64,000 bases of DNA from Rubrivivax rivuli (lineage in GTDB: Bacteria; Pseudomonadota; Gammaproteobacteria; Burkholderiales; Burkholderiaceae_C): contig NZ_SACR01000004.1 in the NCBI RefSeq assembly GCF_004016505.1, positions 496,001 to 560,000 of the forward strand, read 5' to 3'. Below are positions 10,437-21,440 of the stretch, in pieces (positions within the stretch are counted from its first letter, which is position 1; each line of letters opens with the position of its first letter). The position numbers were made by a program, and so were the translations under genes. The notes beneath the pieces were generated by a model. The model made no database searches. It saw nothing but the letters and a program-made list of their open reading frames with translations, and was not told the DNA's origin.

Positions 10437-12374
10437 TCACACGGCTGGCAGGTCGGTGCCCAGGGCGAGGGCCTCGCGGGGCAGCAGCGGGGCCAGTTTT
10501 TCCGCGGTCATCGGCCGGCCGAGCAGGTAGCCCTGCACCTCATCGCACCCATGGGCCTTCAGGAAGGCCAATTGTTCGGGGGTCTCCACGCCCTCGGCCA
10601 CCACGCGCATCTCCAGGCTGTGGGCCATGGCGATCACGGCCTGCGTGATGGCAGCGTCGTCGCGGTCGTCTGGCAGGCCCTGGATGAACGAGCGGTCGAT
10701 CTTCAAGGTCTGCGCAGGGAAGCGCTTCAAGTAGGCCAGCGACGAGTAACCGGTGCCGAAGTCGTCGATGGCGATGGCCATGCCCAGGGTGTGCAGGCGC
10801 AGCAGCACCTGCTGGGCGCGGTCGGGGTCGCTCATCAGCAGGCTCTCGGTGATCTCCACCTCGAGGGCCTGGGCCTCGAGCACGGTTTCGCTGAGCGCGG
10901 CCTGCACCTCGTTGATCAGGCCTTCGTTGCCGAACTGCCGCGCAGAGAGATTGATGGCGCAGCGCGGCGGCTCCAGCCCCGCCTCGCGCCAAAGGCGGAT
11001 CTGGTGGCAGGCCTCGCCCATCACCCAGTGGCCGAGCTGCACGATGAGGCCGCTCTCCTCCGCCAGGTCGATGAACTCGCCCGGGGGGATCAGGCCGCGC
11101 GTCGGGTGCTGCCAGCGCAGCAGCGCCTCCATGCCGCACATCGCGCCGTCGCTGAGGCGGAAGCGGGGCTGGTAGTGCAGCACCAGCTCCTGGCGGGCCA
11201 CGGCCTGGCGCAGGTCGCCTTCCAGCGCGAAGTGGCGCGCCGCGCGCTCGGCGAGCTCGGAGGTGAAGAACTGGAAGTTGTTCTTGCCCCGGGCCTTGGC
11301 CAGGTACATGGCCGAGTCGGCGTTCTTCAGCAGCGTCGTGGTGTCGTCGCCATCGCTCGGGAACAGGGCGATGCCGACACTGGCGCTGACCTGCACCGGC
11401 CGGTCTGACAGCCGCATGGGCTCGCACAGCACGTTCAGCACGCGGGAGGCCACCTTCGAGAGCGTGGACGGGTCGGTCGTGTTCTGGATGAGGATGACGA
11501 ACTCGTCACCACCCAGGCGCGCCACGGTATCCACCTGGCGCACAAGGCCCGACAGGCGTCGGGCCATGGTCTTCAGCAACTCGTCGCCCGCGTCGTGGCC
11601 CAGCGTGTCGTTGACGTACTTGAAGCGGTCGAGGTCGATGAAGAGCACCGCCAGCCCCAACCGGGTGAGGCGCGCCTGGCGCAGCCCGCTCTCCAATTGC
11701 TCGATCAGCATGCTGCGGTTGGGCAGCCCGGTCAGGCTGTCGTAGCGGGCCAGCTGCATCACCTGCTGCTCGGCCACGGTGCTGTGTGTCACGTCCGAGC
11801 CCACGCCGCGGTAGCCGGTGAAGCGCTCGCCATCGAAGACCGGCTCTCCGCTGATGCGGATGTACAGCGGGGTGCCATCCGGCTGCTGTACGCGGAAACG
11901 CAGGTTCCTGAAAGGTTTGCGGTCGTCGGTCAGCAGCCGGTGCTTGCAGGCGTCGTCCTCGTCGATGGCGGTGACGGCCTCGCCGATTTGCTGGCCGGTC
12001 AGCAGTGCGGCGAGATCGCCGGTGCTGCCCAGGTCGTGGCTGGAGACGTAGTGGAAGCGCAGCGTCGCGTCCTGCTCCCACACCCAGTCGGACGACAGCG
12101 ACACCAGGCTGGCCAGGCGCGCCTGGCTGGCTCTCAGCTCGTTGTAGAGCTCGCCCATCTCGCGCGAGGCCACCTCCTGCGAGCGCTCCATCAGGTAGCG
12201 GTCCTGCTCGGCGTCGGCATAGGCCCGGCTGACGCGGTCCATCAGGCCCGGCAAAGCCGGATGGGCGGTGGCCAGGGCGTCTGGAGACAGCTGCGCCCGC
12301 CGCAACTGCCGCAGCAGCATCGGGTGCCAGGTGGCGCACGCCGCCGCCGGGGTGGGGCTCTCGTCGCCCGCCAT
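10437..12374 (-). CDS. PAS-GGDEF-EAL cyclic-di-GMP enzyme
   Basis: 645 residues: an N-terminal helical region (1-90), a PAS domain (about 90-205), GGDEF (about 206-375) and EAL (about 380-630). The cyclase active site is intact (GGDEF at 288-292) with an intact product-inhibition I-site (R279-x-x-D282). The phosphodiesterase side is also intact: EAL at 416-418, INLSARQF, and [14 protein letters not shown]. Both activities are therefore possible; which dominates cannot be told from sequence. No membrane segments, so cytoplasmic. Its ATG lies 2 bases past the stop of the FIST gene, so the FIST protein is very likely its sensory partner. Confidence 0.95.
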   Translation of the reverse strand: MAGDESPTPAAACATWHPMLLRQLRRAQLSPDALATAHPALPGLMDRVSRAYADAEQDRYLMERSQEVASREMGELYNELRASQARLASLVSLSSDWVWEQDATLRFHYVSSHDLGSTGDLAALLTGQQIGEAVTAIDEDDACKHRLLTDDRKPFRNLRFRVQQPDGTPLYIRISGEPVFDGERFTGYRGVGSDVTHSTVAEQQVMQLARYDSLTGLPNRSMLIEQLESGLRQARLTRLGLAVLFIDLDRFKYVNDTLGHDAGDELLKTMARRLSGLVRQVDTVARLGGDEFVILIQNTTDPSTLSKVASRVLNVLCEPMRLSDRPVQVSASVGIALFPSDGDDTTTLLKNADSAMYLAKARGKNNFQFFTSELAERAARHFALEGDLRQAVARQELVLHYQPRFRLSDGAMCGMEALLRWQHPTRGLIPPGEFIDLAEESGLIVQLGHWVMGEACHQIRLWREAGLEPPRCAINLSARQFGNEGLINEVQAALSETVLEAQALEVEITESLLMSDPDRAQQVLLRLHTLGMAIAIDDFGTGYSSLAYLKRFPAQTLKIDRSFIQGLPDDRDDAAITQAVIAMAHSLEMRVVAEGVETPEQLAFLKAHGCDEVQGYLLGRPMTAEKLAPLLPREALALGTDLPAV

Positions 12375-12376
12375 GC

Positions 12377-13519
12377 TCAGTCCTCGGAGAACACCGTGAC
12401 CGTCATGGTCTGGTTGTGCAAAACGCAGGCGCCGCCCGCGCCCGCCGGAGCGATCTCGCCGTAGGAGTAGAAGCCGACGTGCGCGCTGCTCACCGGCGCC
12501 CGCTCGGCAATGATTTCGACCTCTTCTTCGGCGCGCTCGCCAAGCATGAGCCGCCGGCCGACGCAGCTGACCGAGATGACCAGCGAGGCGGCGGTGTTGC
12601 CCAGGCCCTCCGTGGCCTGCGACATGGCCTGCGCGGCGCTGCCGATGAGGCTGTCGTCGGTGGTGCGCATGAGCCGGGCTTCGTGGCCTTCGGGCATGTC
12701 GCCGGCAAAGGTCATGGTGCGTGCCGCATCGTCGATGCCCAGGATGGTGCGGACCAGCGGCCGCCCGGTGCCGCCTGGCGCGCGGATGGACAGCGGGAAC
12801 AGCAGCGCCGAGCCCGGAAGTTCTGCGGCGAGCTTGCCGAGGTAGTCCTTGTAGAGGTCGAGGGCCGGCTTGCCGTCCAGTTCGTGCAGCACTGGGCCCA
12901 CGCTCTTGGTGATGCGGCGCTGCGGGCCGAAGTCCATCCAGCCGCCGTCGCAGCCGCTGTGCGCACGCAGCCGGTCGCCATACAGGCCCACGGCGCTGAC
13001 GATGTGGCGTTGCGGCAAGTCTTGGGACAGCACCCAGGTCTTGGAGAAGGCCGCGCCGTCACCGGCCAGGCCGCCCGTGACCTGCACGCCGGGTGGCAGC
13101 GCGGCCACCAGACCGGCCACCAGCGTGGCGCCATTGACGGCCAGGCCTTCGGAGAGGATGAACACGGCGCGCAGGTCGTCGCCGGCCAGCAGCGCCGCCA
13201 GTTCGGCACCGGCTGCGGCGGAGGCCGCGGCTTCCTTGACCGCGGTTTCCACGCGGCGCAGCCGCGTGTGCTCGAACTGCGCCACCGCCACGCTGAGGCT
13301 CTCATCGCTGAGGGCGCCGCCAGAGATCTCGCCCGAAGTGGAGCAGCCCAGGATCACCGCGTGCGGCAGCGCCGCGCGCAGCGCCTGGAAGGGGGCCGGG
13401 TGTTCGGCGAAGCTGCTCGAACCGAAGGCCAGCACCAGCGTCTGCGGGCTGTCCATGTGGGCTGGGGGCGCGGTGCTCCAGCCCTCGGCCAGACGGTAGG
13501 TCAAGACTTGGCTTTTCAT
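12377..13519 (-). CDS. FIST domain sensor protein
   Basis: 380 residues with FIST_N ([24 protein letters not shown]) followed by FIST_C ([20 protein letters not shown]...[11 protein letters not shown]). FIST is a predicted ligand-binding sensor domain found beside or fused to signalling modules; small-molecule ligands such as amino acids have been proposed. There is no signal peptide or TM helix. The ATG at 13519 begins [13 protein letters not shown]; the open frame extends 37 codons upstream but loses similarity. It is the first gene of a two-gene operon with the GGDEF-EAL enzyme, implying a ligand-controlled c-di-GMP switch. Confidence 0.9.
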   Translation of the reverse strand: MKSQVLTYRLAEGWSTAPPAHMDSPQTLVLAFGSSSFAEHPAPFQALRAALPHAVILGCSTSGEISGGALSDESLSVAVAQFEHTRLRRVETAVKEAAASAAAGAELAALLAGDDLRAVFILSEGLAVNGATLVAGLVAALPPGVQVTGGLAGDGAAFSKTWVLSQDLPQRHIVSAVGLYGDRLRAHSGCDGGWMDFGPQRRITKSVGPVLHELDGKPALDLYKDYLGKLAAELPGSALLFPLSIRAPGGTGRPLVRTILGIDDAARTMTFAGDMPEGHEARLMRTTDDSLIGSAAQAMSQATEGLGNTAASLVISVSCVGRRLMLGERAEEEVEIIAERAPVSSAHVGFYSYGEIAPAGAGGACVLHNQTMTVTVFSED

Positions 13520-13828
13520 TGTTGTTGGTCTCGTCAGTCGCAGCCGCCACCCGGGCTGTGACGGTAGCTTCGGCAGCCCCTGCGTGAACTTGAGCGCAAG
13601 CCCGTGCGGCCGCCGGCCCGTGAGAAGCACCCCTGCAGGCGCGCTGTTGTGGGCGCTGCGCCAGGGGCGCCCGCTAGAATGCAGCTTGCGCAGCGGCTTC
13701 CAGTCATCGCTGTGCGGTCGACCTCCCGACGCTTCCTCTCAGCTCTCGCGCCTTCCGACTGGTGCACCCGCCACGGGTGACAGCAGGCTGCGAACCACGG
13801 CCCCTGATCCTCTCCTGGGCCCCACTCC
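13520..13828. promoter_or_regulatory. Divergent promoter region, FIST operon / rhlE
   Basis: A 309-base non-coding stretch between divergent genes. On the plus strand it contains CTAGAAT, with a candidate -10 TAGAAT at 13675-13680, about 150 bases before the rhlE ATG, implying a long 5' leader as is common for RNA-helicase genes. No good -35 box is present at 16-18 bases. I see no RNA gene or repeat here. Confidence 0.45.
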
Positions 13829-15226
13829 ATGTTGTTTACCGAACTCGGCCTGGCCGAGCCGCTCCTGCGTGCCATCCACGACCAGGGCTACGAATCCCCC
13901 ACCCCCATCCAGGCGCAAGCCATCCCGCAGGTGCTCAAGGGCGGCGACCTGCTCGCCGGCGCACAAACCGGCACCGGCAAGACCGCCGGCTTCACGCTGC
14001 CCATGCTGCACCGCCTGGCCGCGGGCGCGCCGGTTAAAGATGCGCGCGGCCGCCCGGCCATCCGTGCGCTGATCCTCACGCCCACGCGTGAACTCGCCGC
14101 GCAGGTGGAAGAGAGCGTGCGCACCTACGGCAAGTACCTGCCGCTGAAGAGCATGGTGATGTTCGGCGGCGTGGGCATGCAGCCGCAGATCGACAAGCTG
14201 CGCCAGGGCGTGGACATCCTGGTGGCCACGCCGGGCCGCCTGCTCGACCACCACCAGAACCGCACGCTCGACCTGAGCCATGTGGAAATCTTCGTGCTCG
14301 ACGAAGCCGACCGCATGCTCGACATGGGCTTCATCCACGACATCAAGAAGGTGCTGGCCATCGTGCCGGCGAAGAAGCAGAGCCTGCTTTTCAGCGCCAC
14401 CTTCAGCGACGAGATCAAGGCCCTGGCCGACCGGCTGCTGAACGCGCCCGCGCTCATCGAGGTGGCGCGCCGCAACCAGACCAACGAGTCCATCGCGCAG
14501 AAGCTGCACCCCGTGGGCCGCGAGCGCAAGAAGGAACTGCTGGCGCACCTGATCAAGAGCGGCGACTGGCACCAGGTGCTGGTGTTCACGCGCATGAAAC
14601 ACGGCGCCAACCGGCTCACCGAATACCTGAACGACCAGGGCATCAGTGCCATGGCCATCCACGGCAACAAGAGCCAGACGGCGCGCACCAAGGCGCTGGC
14701 CGACTTCAAGAGCGGTGACCTGCAGGTGCTGGTGGCCACCGACATCGCGGCGCGCGGCATCGACATCGACCAGCTGCCGCACGTGGTGAACTTCGAACTG
14801 CCCAACGTGCCGGAAGACTACGTGCACCGCATCGGCCGCACCGGCCGCGCCGGCGCGCAGGGCGAGGCCGTGAGCCTGGTGTGCGTGGACGAGGAGATCT
14901 TCCTCAAGGACATCGAGCGCCTGATCAAGCGCAGCATCCCGCGCGAAGAGGTGCCGGGCTTCGGCCCGCCAGCCGGCGAGAAGGCCGAGCCCATCGTGCT
15001 GGGCCGCATGACCATCGGCGTGGGCGGCACCAAGCGCAACGCGGGCGGCGGCTTCGGCGGCGGCCGGCCGGGTGGTGGTGGTCGCCCGGGTGGCGGCGGT
15101 GGTGGTGGCGGCGGCGGTGGCCGCCCCGGCGCCGGCCGCGGGCCGGGCGGTGCGCCGGGTGGCCGCAGCGGTGGTGGCGGCGGTGGCCGCCCGCAAGCTT
15201 CGCGCGGCGGCCCGCCGAAGCGTTGA
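13829..15226 (+). CDS. rhlE: DEAD-box RNA helicase, RhlE type
   Basis: 465 residues. The Q motif ([10 protein letters not shown], 25-33) is followed by motif I AQTGTGKT (45-52), PTREL (85-89), TPGR (134-137), DEAD (158-161), SAT and the helicase C-terminal motifs, ending in [10 protein letters not shown]. The last 85 or so residues are an extremely Gly/Arg-rich tail (runs of GGG, GRPG), which in this family promotes RNA binding and condensate formation. It remodels RNA duplexes during ribosome assembly and RNA decay. The stop codon lies one base from the stop of the convergent rlhA. Confidence 0.93.
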   Translation: MLFTELGLAEPLLRAIHDQGYESPTPIQAQAIPQVLKGGDLLAGAQTGTGKTAGFTLPMLHRLAAGAPVKDARGRPAIRALILTPTRELAAQVEESVRTYGKYLPLKSMVMFGGVGMQPQIDKLRQGVDILVATPGRLLDHHQNRTLDLSHVEIFVLDEADRMLDMGFIHDIKKVLAIVPAKKQSLLFSATFSDEIKALADRLLNAPALIEVARRNQTNESIAQKLHPVGRERKKELLAHLIKSGDWHQVLVFTRMKHGANRLTEYLNDQGISAMAIHGNKSQTARTKALADFKSGDLQVLVATDIAARGIDIDQLPHVVNFELPNVPEDYVHRIGRTGRAGAQGEAVSLVCVDEEIFLKDIERLIKRSIPREEVPGFGPPAGEKAEPIVLGRMTIGVGGTKRNAGGGFGGGRPGGGGRPGGGGGGGGGGGRPGAGRGPGGAPGGRSGGGGGGRPQASRGGPPKR

Positions 15227-15227
15227 T

Positions 15228-17243
15228 TCAGCCCGCGCGCGGGTGCACCGGCAGCGGCAGATCGGGCCGTGTGCGGTAGAAGACCAGCGGCGCCTCCGGC
15301 GGCGCTTGGCGCACCTCACGCGCGGTGTCGCGCAGCACGTTCTTGCGGATGGCGCCCACCACGTGCATCTCGCAGGGCTTGCAGTCGAAACGCAGCGTGA
15401 GCGTGTCTTCGCCGTGCACCAGCGTCATGGGCTCGGCGCGCACCGTGCCCTGCACGCCCACCACGCCCTTGGCCTGCTTCGGGCACAGGCTCAGGCTCCA
15501 GCGCACGCAGTGCTTGGTGATCATCAGCGGCACCGCGCCCAGCTCCTCGTGGCTTTCGTAGGCGGCGCCGATCACCTGCACGCCGTGCCGCGCGTAGAAC
15601 GCCGCGGCCTGGCTGTTGTACACATTGGCCAGGTAGCTGAGCGTGTCTTCCGGGTAGGCCACGGGGGGCTCGACCGGCGCTGAACGCAGCAGCGGTGCGA
15701 AGGCCGCAGCGCGCGCCGCCTCCAGCGCCGCCACGGCCTGGCGGCGCAGCGTGTTGGCCAGGCTGGCCGGCACGAACCAGGGCTCGGTGTAGCCGATGCC
15801 CACATGCCTCGCTTCGAACAGCGTGCCGCCCAGGGCCGAGAGTTTTTCCAGCACCGTCTGCCGGGCCTTCTCGGCGTCTTTCGCGCGCTCGTGCGCGTGA
15901 ACAGCCGCCGCCTGGGCGTGGTGGCCGCGTTCGTCGGTGATGTCGAGCGCAAAGCCGTCCTGGGTGGCTGAGAGGTGCAGGTCCACCGCGATCAGCCGTT
16001 CGGCCGACTTCTTCTCCAGCAGCCGGTCCCAGGCCATGTCGCGGTTGCGGCTGATGGCCGCGGCCTTGCGCAGGTCCTTCAGCGTCGCCATCGGCGCATT
16101 CGGAAAGAGTCGCCAGCCGCGCCCGCCCAGCTTCTGCGCCACGTTGATGGGCACGCCCTGCAGCTCGCCCTGCAGGTCCCACCAGGTCAGCGCGTCGCCG
16201 TTGTTCATCACGGTGTCGCGGTGGTCGGCGTCCATGTCGAAGTGGTCGGGGCCGAGCTTGACCACGTGGCCCACGGCGATGCCGGCGTGCTTGGGCGTGT
16301 CGAAGGCGCCGATGTCGCCCAGCTCGGGCGGGCGGCGGCCGCCGACGAAGTAGTCGGTGGCGCCGCGGTTGTAGCCGCGGTCGGGGTCGGGCGTGAAGGT
16401 GTAGCGGCAGCGGCCGTCGCTGCTGGCGGTGAGTTCGGGGCGTTCTTCGAGCAGGCGGTCGAGCAGCTGGCGGTAGTGCGCGGTGACGTTCTTCACCGTG
16501 CCCATGTCCTTGTAGCGGCCTTCGATCTTGAAGCTGCGGATGCCCGCGTCCACCAGCGCGTGCAGATTGGCGCTCTGGTTGTTGTCCTTCAGGCTGAGCA
16601 CGTGCTTGTCGTGCGCGACGATGCGGCCCTGGCTGTCCTTCACCGTGTAGGGCAGCCGGCATTCCTGGCTGCAGCTGCCGCGGTTGGCGCTGCGCCCGGT
16701 GTGCGCGTGGCTGATGAAACACTGGCCGCTGTAGGCCACGCACAGCGCGCCGTGCACGAAGAACTCGAGCGTGGCCTCCTGCACCTGGGCGCGGATGGCC
16801 TTGATCTGCTTGAGGTCGAGCTCACGCGCCAGCACCATCTGCGAGAAGCCCACGTCCTGCAGGAAACGCGCTTTCTCCGGCGTGCGGATGTCGGTCTGCG
16901 TGCTGGCGTGCAGCTGGATGGGCGGCAGGTCGAGCTGCAGCAGGCCCATGTCCTGCACGATGAGCGCATCGGCGCCGGCGCGCCACACGTCCCAGGCCAT
17001 GCGGCGCGCAGCTTCGAGCTCGTCGTCGCGCAGGATGGTGTTCAGCGTGATGAAGATGCGCGCGCCAAATCGGTGGGCGTGGCGGCAGAGCGCTTCGATC
17101 TCGCTCAGCGGGTTGCCGGCCTTGTCGCGCGCGCCGAAAGCCGGGCCGCCGATATAGACGGCGTCTGCGCCGTGGTTGACGGCCTCGATGCCGATGGCGG
17201 CATCGCGCGCGGGGGCCAGCAGTTCAAGTTCGGCACGCGGCAT
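15228..17243 (-). CDS. rlhA: 23S rRNA hydroxylase RlhA (U32 peptidase family)
   Basis: 671 residues, close to E. coli RlhA/YdcP (about 650). The N-terminal U32 barrel carries the cysteine set C168, C175, C191 and C195 (GALCVAYSGQC...GSCSQEC) expected to hold an iron-sulfur cluster. The C-terminal domain characteristic of RlhA includes KHCVRWSLSLCPKQ and RFDCKPCEMHVVG. The enzyme hydroxylates a cytidine of 23S rRNA (C2501 in E. coli) using prephenate-dependent chemistry. The gene converges on rhlE with a single base between the two stop codons. Start ATG at 17243 begins MPRAELELLAPA, the usual U32 start. Confidence 0.93.
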   Translation of the reverse strand: MPRAELELLAPARDAAIGIEAVNHGADAVYIGGPAFGARDKAGNPLSEIEALCRHAHRFGARIFITLNTILRDDELEAARRMAWDVWRAGADALIVQDMGLLQLDLPPIQLHASTQTDIRTPEKARFLQDVGFSQMVLARELDLKQIKAIRAQVQEATLEFFVHGALCVAYSGQCFISHAHTGRSANRGSCSQECRLPYTVKDSQGRIVAHDKHVLSLKDNNQSANLHALVDAGIRSFKIEGRYKDMGTVKNVTAHYRQLLDRLLEERPELTASSDGRCRYTFTPDPDRGYNRGATDYFVGGRRPPELGDIGAFDTPKHAGIAVGHVVKLGPDHFDMDADHRDTVMNNGDALTWWDLQGELQGVPINVAQKLGGRGWRLFPNAPMATLKDLRKAAAISRNRDMAWDRLLEKKSAERLIAVDLHLSATQDGFALDITDERGHHAQAAAVHAHERAKDAEKARQTVLEKLSALGGTLFEARHVGIGYTEPWFVPASLANTLRRQAVAALEAARAAAFAPLLRSAPVEPPVAYPEDTLSYLANVYNSQAAAFYARHGVQVIGAAYESHEELGAVPLMITKHCVRWSLSLCPKQAKGVVGVQGTVRAEPMTLVHGEDTLTLRFDCKPCEMHVVGAIRKNVLRDTAREVRQAPPEAPLVFYRTRPDLPLPVHPRAG

Positions 17244-17319
17244 GGCGGGCGGTGGTGGCGGCCGGGGTGGCCGGGGCCGCTATTGTTCCGCAGGCCGCGG
17301 CCGGCCCATCAAACCGGCT

Positions 17320-18357
17320 TCAGGCCACGCGCCCGAACCACCACAGCGAAAGCCCCGCCGCCGCCGCCGCCAGCAGCGCGCCCAGCGCCGCGAAGAGCGC
17401 GGTGATCTCGGTCTCTTTGCGCTCCACCACCATGCGCGAGCTCAGGCTCTCATAGACCTTCTTCAGGTCTTCGGCGGTGCCGGCGTAGAAGTACTCGCCG
17501 TGCGTCAGCACCGAGATGTTCTTCAGCGTCTCTTCGTCCAGGCGCACGCGCATGCTCCAGCCCTCGAAGCCGATGACTTCGCCGCCGGTGGTACCGATGC
17601 CCACGGTGTAGACGCGGATGCCGCGCTCGGCGGCCATCTTCGCGGCGTCCAGCGGGTCGGGGCCGGTGGTGCGCTGGCCGTCGGTGAGCATGATCACCGC
17701 GGCCGAGCTGTAGCTGCCCGGCGGCACGGGGGTGAAGGGCTTGGCTTCCTTCTTCGCGATGTTGCTGTTGTTGCCCGGGAAGCTGCGCTGGCCGGTGATG
17801 TGCTGGATCTCGATGCCGTCATCAGGGAACAGCGTGGCCAGGCTCAGGATGATGCCGCTGCCCGTGGCCGTGCCGCGCTGCAACTGGAAGCGGTCGATGG
17901 CCTTGAGCACGTCTTCGCGGCTGTCGGTGGGCGCCTGCACGACGGCGGCGGTACCGGCGAAGGACACCACGCCCACGCGCACTTCTCGCGGCAGGTTGTT
18001 GACGAAGGCGCGCGCCGCCTCCTGGCTGGCCACCAGGCGGTTGGGCTTCACGTCCTCGGCGCGCATGCTGCCCGAGACGTCCATCGCCAGCATGATGGTG
18101 CGTTCCGAGAGCGGCAGCGTCAGCGTGGCCATGGGGCGCGCCACCGCCAGCAGCAGCGCCGCCAGCGCCACCAGCAGCAGCAGCGGCGGCACATGGCGGC
18201 GCCAGCCCGGGCCGGTGCCGGCCGCCAGCTTGGCCAGCGCCACGCTGGACAGACGCACGGTCGTCTTGCGCTTGCGCTTCAGCACCCACAGGTACAGCAG
18301 CACCAGCAGCGGCAGCAGGGCCAGCAGCCACAGCATCTTGGGCCAGACGAAGGTCAC
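17320..18357 (-). CDS. BatA-like VWA domain protein
   Basis: 345 residues with two N-terminal TM helices (about 8-25 and 57-73), a von Willebrand factor A domain with a complete MIDAS start D93-V-S95-G-S97, TDGQRTTG later in the domain, and a C-terminal TM helix (about 320-340). This is the Aerotolerance BatA/BatB layout. It is the last gene of a four-gene operon with DUF58, MoxR and an HtrA-like protease; its start overlaps the DUF58 stop by 4 bases. MoxR-VWA pairs act as chaperone or metal-insertion machines in other systems; the client here is unknown. Confidence 0.9.
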   Translation of the reverse strand: MTFVWPKMLWLLALLPLLVLLYLWVLKRKRKTTVRLSSVALAKLAAGTGPGWRRHVPPLLLLVALAALLLAVARPMATLTLPLSERTIMLAMDVSGSMRAEDVKPNRLVASQEAARAFVNNLPREVRVGVVSFAGTAAVVQAPTDSREDVLKAIDRFQLQRGTATGSGIILSLATLFPDDGIEIQHITGQRSFPGNNSNIAKKEAKPFTPVPPGSYSSAAVIMLTDGQRTTGPDPLDAAKMAAERGIRVYTVGIGTTGGEVIGFEGWSMRVRLDEETLKNISVLTHGEYFYAGTAEDLKKVYESLSSRMVVERKETEITALFAALGALLAAAAAGLSLWWFGRVA

Positions 18358-19326
18358 GTTGCGGTCTCCGTGAGGGGGGCGGCGCGCTGCAGCGTGGCCG
18401 GGAAGCGCCGCGGGGTCTTCAGGCGTGCACGCTGTTTGCGCAGGTCGGCAAAACGCATCAGCACGTCGAGCAGGTCGTCGTCGGTGGCGAGTTCCAGCAC
18501 GTCGGCGCCGCTGGTGGCGAGCTGCGTGCGGAGTGCGGCTTCCTGCTCTTCGGCCAGCTCGGCATAACGTGCCCGGAAGGCAGGGCTGCTGGCGTCGACG
18601 AAGAGCTGCTCGCCCGTTTCAGCGTCTTGCAGCGTCACCAGGCCGGCGTCGGGCAGGTCCATTTCCAGCGGGTCCCACAGGCGCACGGCCACCACGTCGT
18701 GGCGGCGTGCCAGGCGCCCGAGTGCCGGGGCCCAGCCGGGCTGGCTGATGAAATCGCTGACGACGAAAACGACGCTGCGGCGCGGGATGCTGCCTTCGGC
18801 CGCGTGCAGCAGCTCTGCCAGGCGCGTGCCACGCGTTTCGTCGGCCGCCTTTGGGGTGGCAGGGGCCGGCGCCTGCATGCGCTGCAGCAGTTCCAGCACG
18901 TGCAGCCGCCCCGTGCGCGCCGGCAGCACGCCATGCACGCGCTGGCCGTAGAGCAGGGCGCCCACGCGGTTGCCGTGCCGCGTGATCACACGCGCCAGTG
19001 CGGCCACGAAACGCGTGGCCACCGCCAGCTTGGTGACGCCGGCGCTGCCGAAATCGACACTGCCCGACAGGTCGAGCAGGAACCACGCGTTCATGTCGCG
19101 GTCTTCGTGGAACTGCCGCACGTGCGGCGTCTGCACGCGCGCGGTGACGTTCCAGTCGATGTGGCGCACGTCGTCGTGCGCCTGGTACTCGCGCAGGTCG
19201 GCGAGATCGACCCCCGCGCCGCGCCACAGCGTGCGGTAGTCGCCCTGCAGCAGGCCATCGAGCTTGCGGATGACCGTGAACTCCAGCTGCCGGAGCAGCT
19301 GGTCGGGCGGCGTGAGCGCGGCGGCT

Positions 19327-19334
<8 letters not shown>
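18354..19334 (-). CDS. DUF58 domain protein
   Basis: 326 residues. The DUF58 hallmark (about 35-80) reads WRGAGVDLADLREYQAHDDVRHIDWNVTAR, where the family has G-x-D-x-x-x-R-x-Y-x-x-G/H-D-x-x-R-x-I-D-W. The following half is VWA-like (FLLDLSGSVDFGS) with a partial MIDAS. The protein is soluble and probably cytoplasmic. It overlaps the MoxR gene upstream by 8 bases and the BatA gene downstream by 4 bases, so the three products are probably made in fixed ratio. Confidence 0.9.
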
Positions 19335-20348
<1,014 letters not shown>

Positions 20349-20349
<1 letters not shown>

Positions 20350-21323
20350 CAGAAAGGCGGCATGCCCGCAGCCGATGAGGCGTTCTCGATGGGCACCGCA
20401 AAGCCGATGCCGATGAAGGTGCGCTGTTCGCTGGGGTTGAGGATGGCGGTGACGATGCCGACCACGTGGCCGTCCATCGTGACGAGCGGGCCGCCGCTGT
20501 TGCCCGGGTTGGCCGCGGCGTCGAACTGGATGAGGTTGGACAGCGGTTTCGTGCCGGCGTTGTCGTCCTCGGGCGAGCGGAACTCGCGCTTCAGGCCCGA
20601 GACCACGCCGGCGCTCACGCTGGGCCCGATGCCGAAGGGGTGGCCCACGGCGATGACATGGTCGCCGGGGCGCAGGTCGGCGGTGCTGCGCATGGTGGCG
20701 GCCTGCAGGTCGTCGGGCAGGCTCAGGGCGCGCAGCACGGCCAGGTCGTTCTCGGGCTGGGCGCTGATCAGCACCGCGTCGCTCTCGTGGCCGTTGGCAA
20801 AGCGCACGCGGATCTTGCGCGCGCCAGAAACCACGTGCAGGTTGGTGAGGATGGTGCCGTTGTCGATGATCACCACGCCCGTGCCCAGGCTGCGCTCCAG
20901 CGCGCGCTGCTCGGGCTTGTCTTCGCCCTCGTCCTTCTCATCGAGCAGGCCGACCACGCGCACGACGGAAGGCAGGATGGCTTCGTAGGCCTTGGCCGCG
21001 GCCGAGGGCAGGGGGGCCTTTTCCAGCGATTCGCGCACGGCGGCGTCGATGTCGTCCTGCGTCACCACCCGGTGGGCAGGCTGCAGCGCCAGCATCGCGG
21101 CAACGGCCAGCGCGGCGCCACCCAAGGCCCAGAGTGGGGCGGCATGGCGGGCCACGCGCTGGCGCCAGCGTGCCCGTGTGCCGGCGGGTGGGGCCGCCTC
21201 GGCCGCCGCAGTGGCTGCGGCCGGCACCTCGGCCGCAGCACCGGCAGCGGGCGCTGCGGGCTCGGCTGGCCCGCGGGCCGCCGGGCGGCGGGGCGAGGGG
21301 CTGTACAGCGGGGCCTTCTTCAT
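20349..21323 (-). CDS. HtrA/DegP-like serine protease without PDZ domain
   Basis: 324 residues from the ATG at 21323 (MKKAPLYSPS). A cytoplasmic Ala/Pro-rich N-terminus (1-60) precedes a TM helix (about 61-80), and the protease domain faces the periplasm. The catalytic triad is H163 (TNLHVV), D193 (ENDLAVL) and S276 (NPGNSGGP). The protein ends about 50 residues after the active serine, so there is no PDZ domain, unlike DegP or DegS. It is the first gene of the MoxR-DUF58-BatA operon and is translationally coupled to moxR (TGATG). A protease in this operon suggests a role in quality control with the MoxR machine. Confidence 0.9.
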
Positions 21324-21440
21324 GGCGTGGTGGCGGCGGTGGGCAGGGCCGGGCGGGGGCCCGAGCATCCTCGCTTTACCCTAACACGTTGCGCGTGGCG
21401 TTGCAGTCGGCCGGGTGCACAACCGGGGCATCATCGCGGC

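Noticed and set aside
15030..15220. Tandem GGT/GGC-rich DNA repeat at the rhlE end
   Set aside because: Explained by the Gly/Arg-rich protein tail common in RhlE helicases; not a CRISPR or separate repeat element.
16603..16625. Another TTGTCG-like palindrome (CTTGTCGTGCGCGACGAT) similar to the Liv and acyl-CoA operators
   Set aside because: It lies inside rlhA coding sequence, and the half-sites and spacing differ; probably chance in GC-rich DNA.
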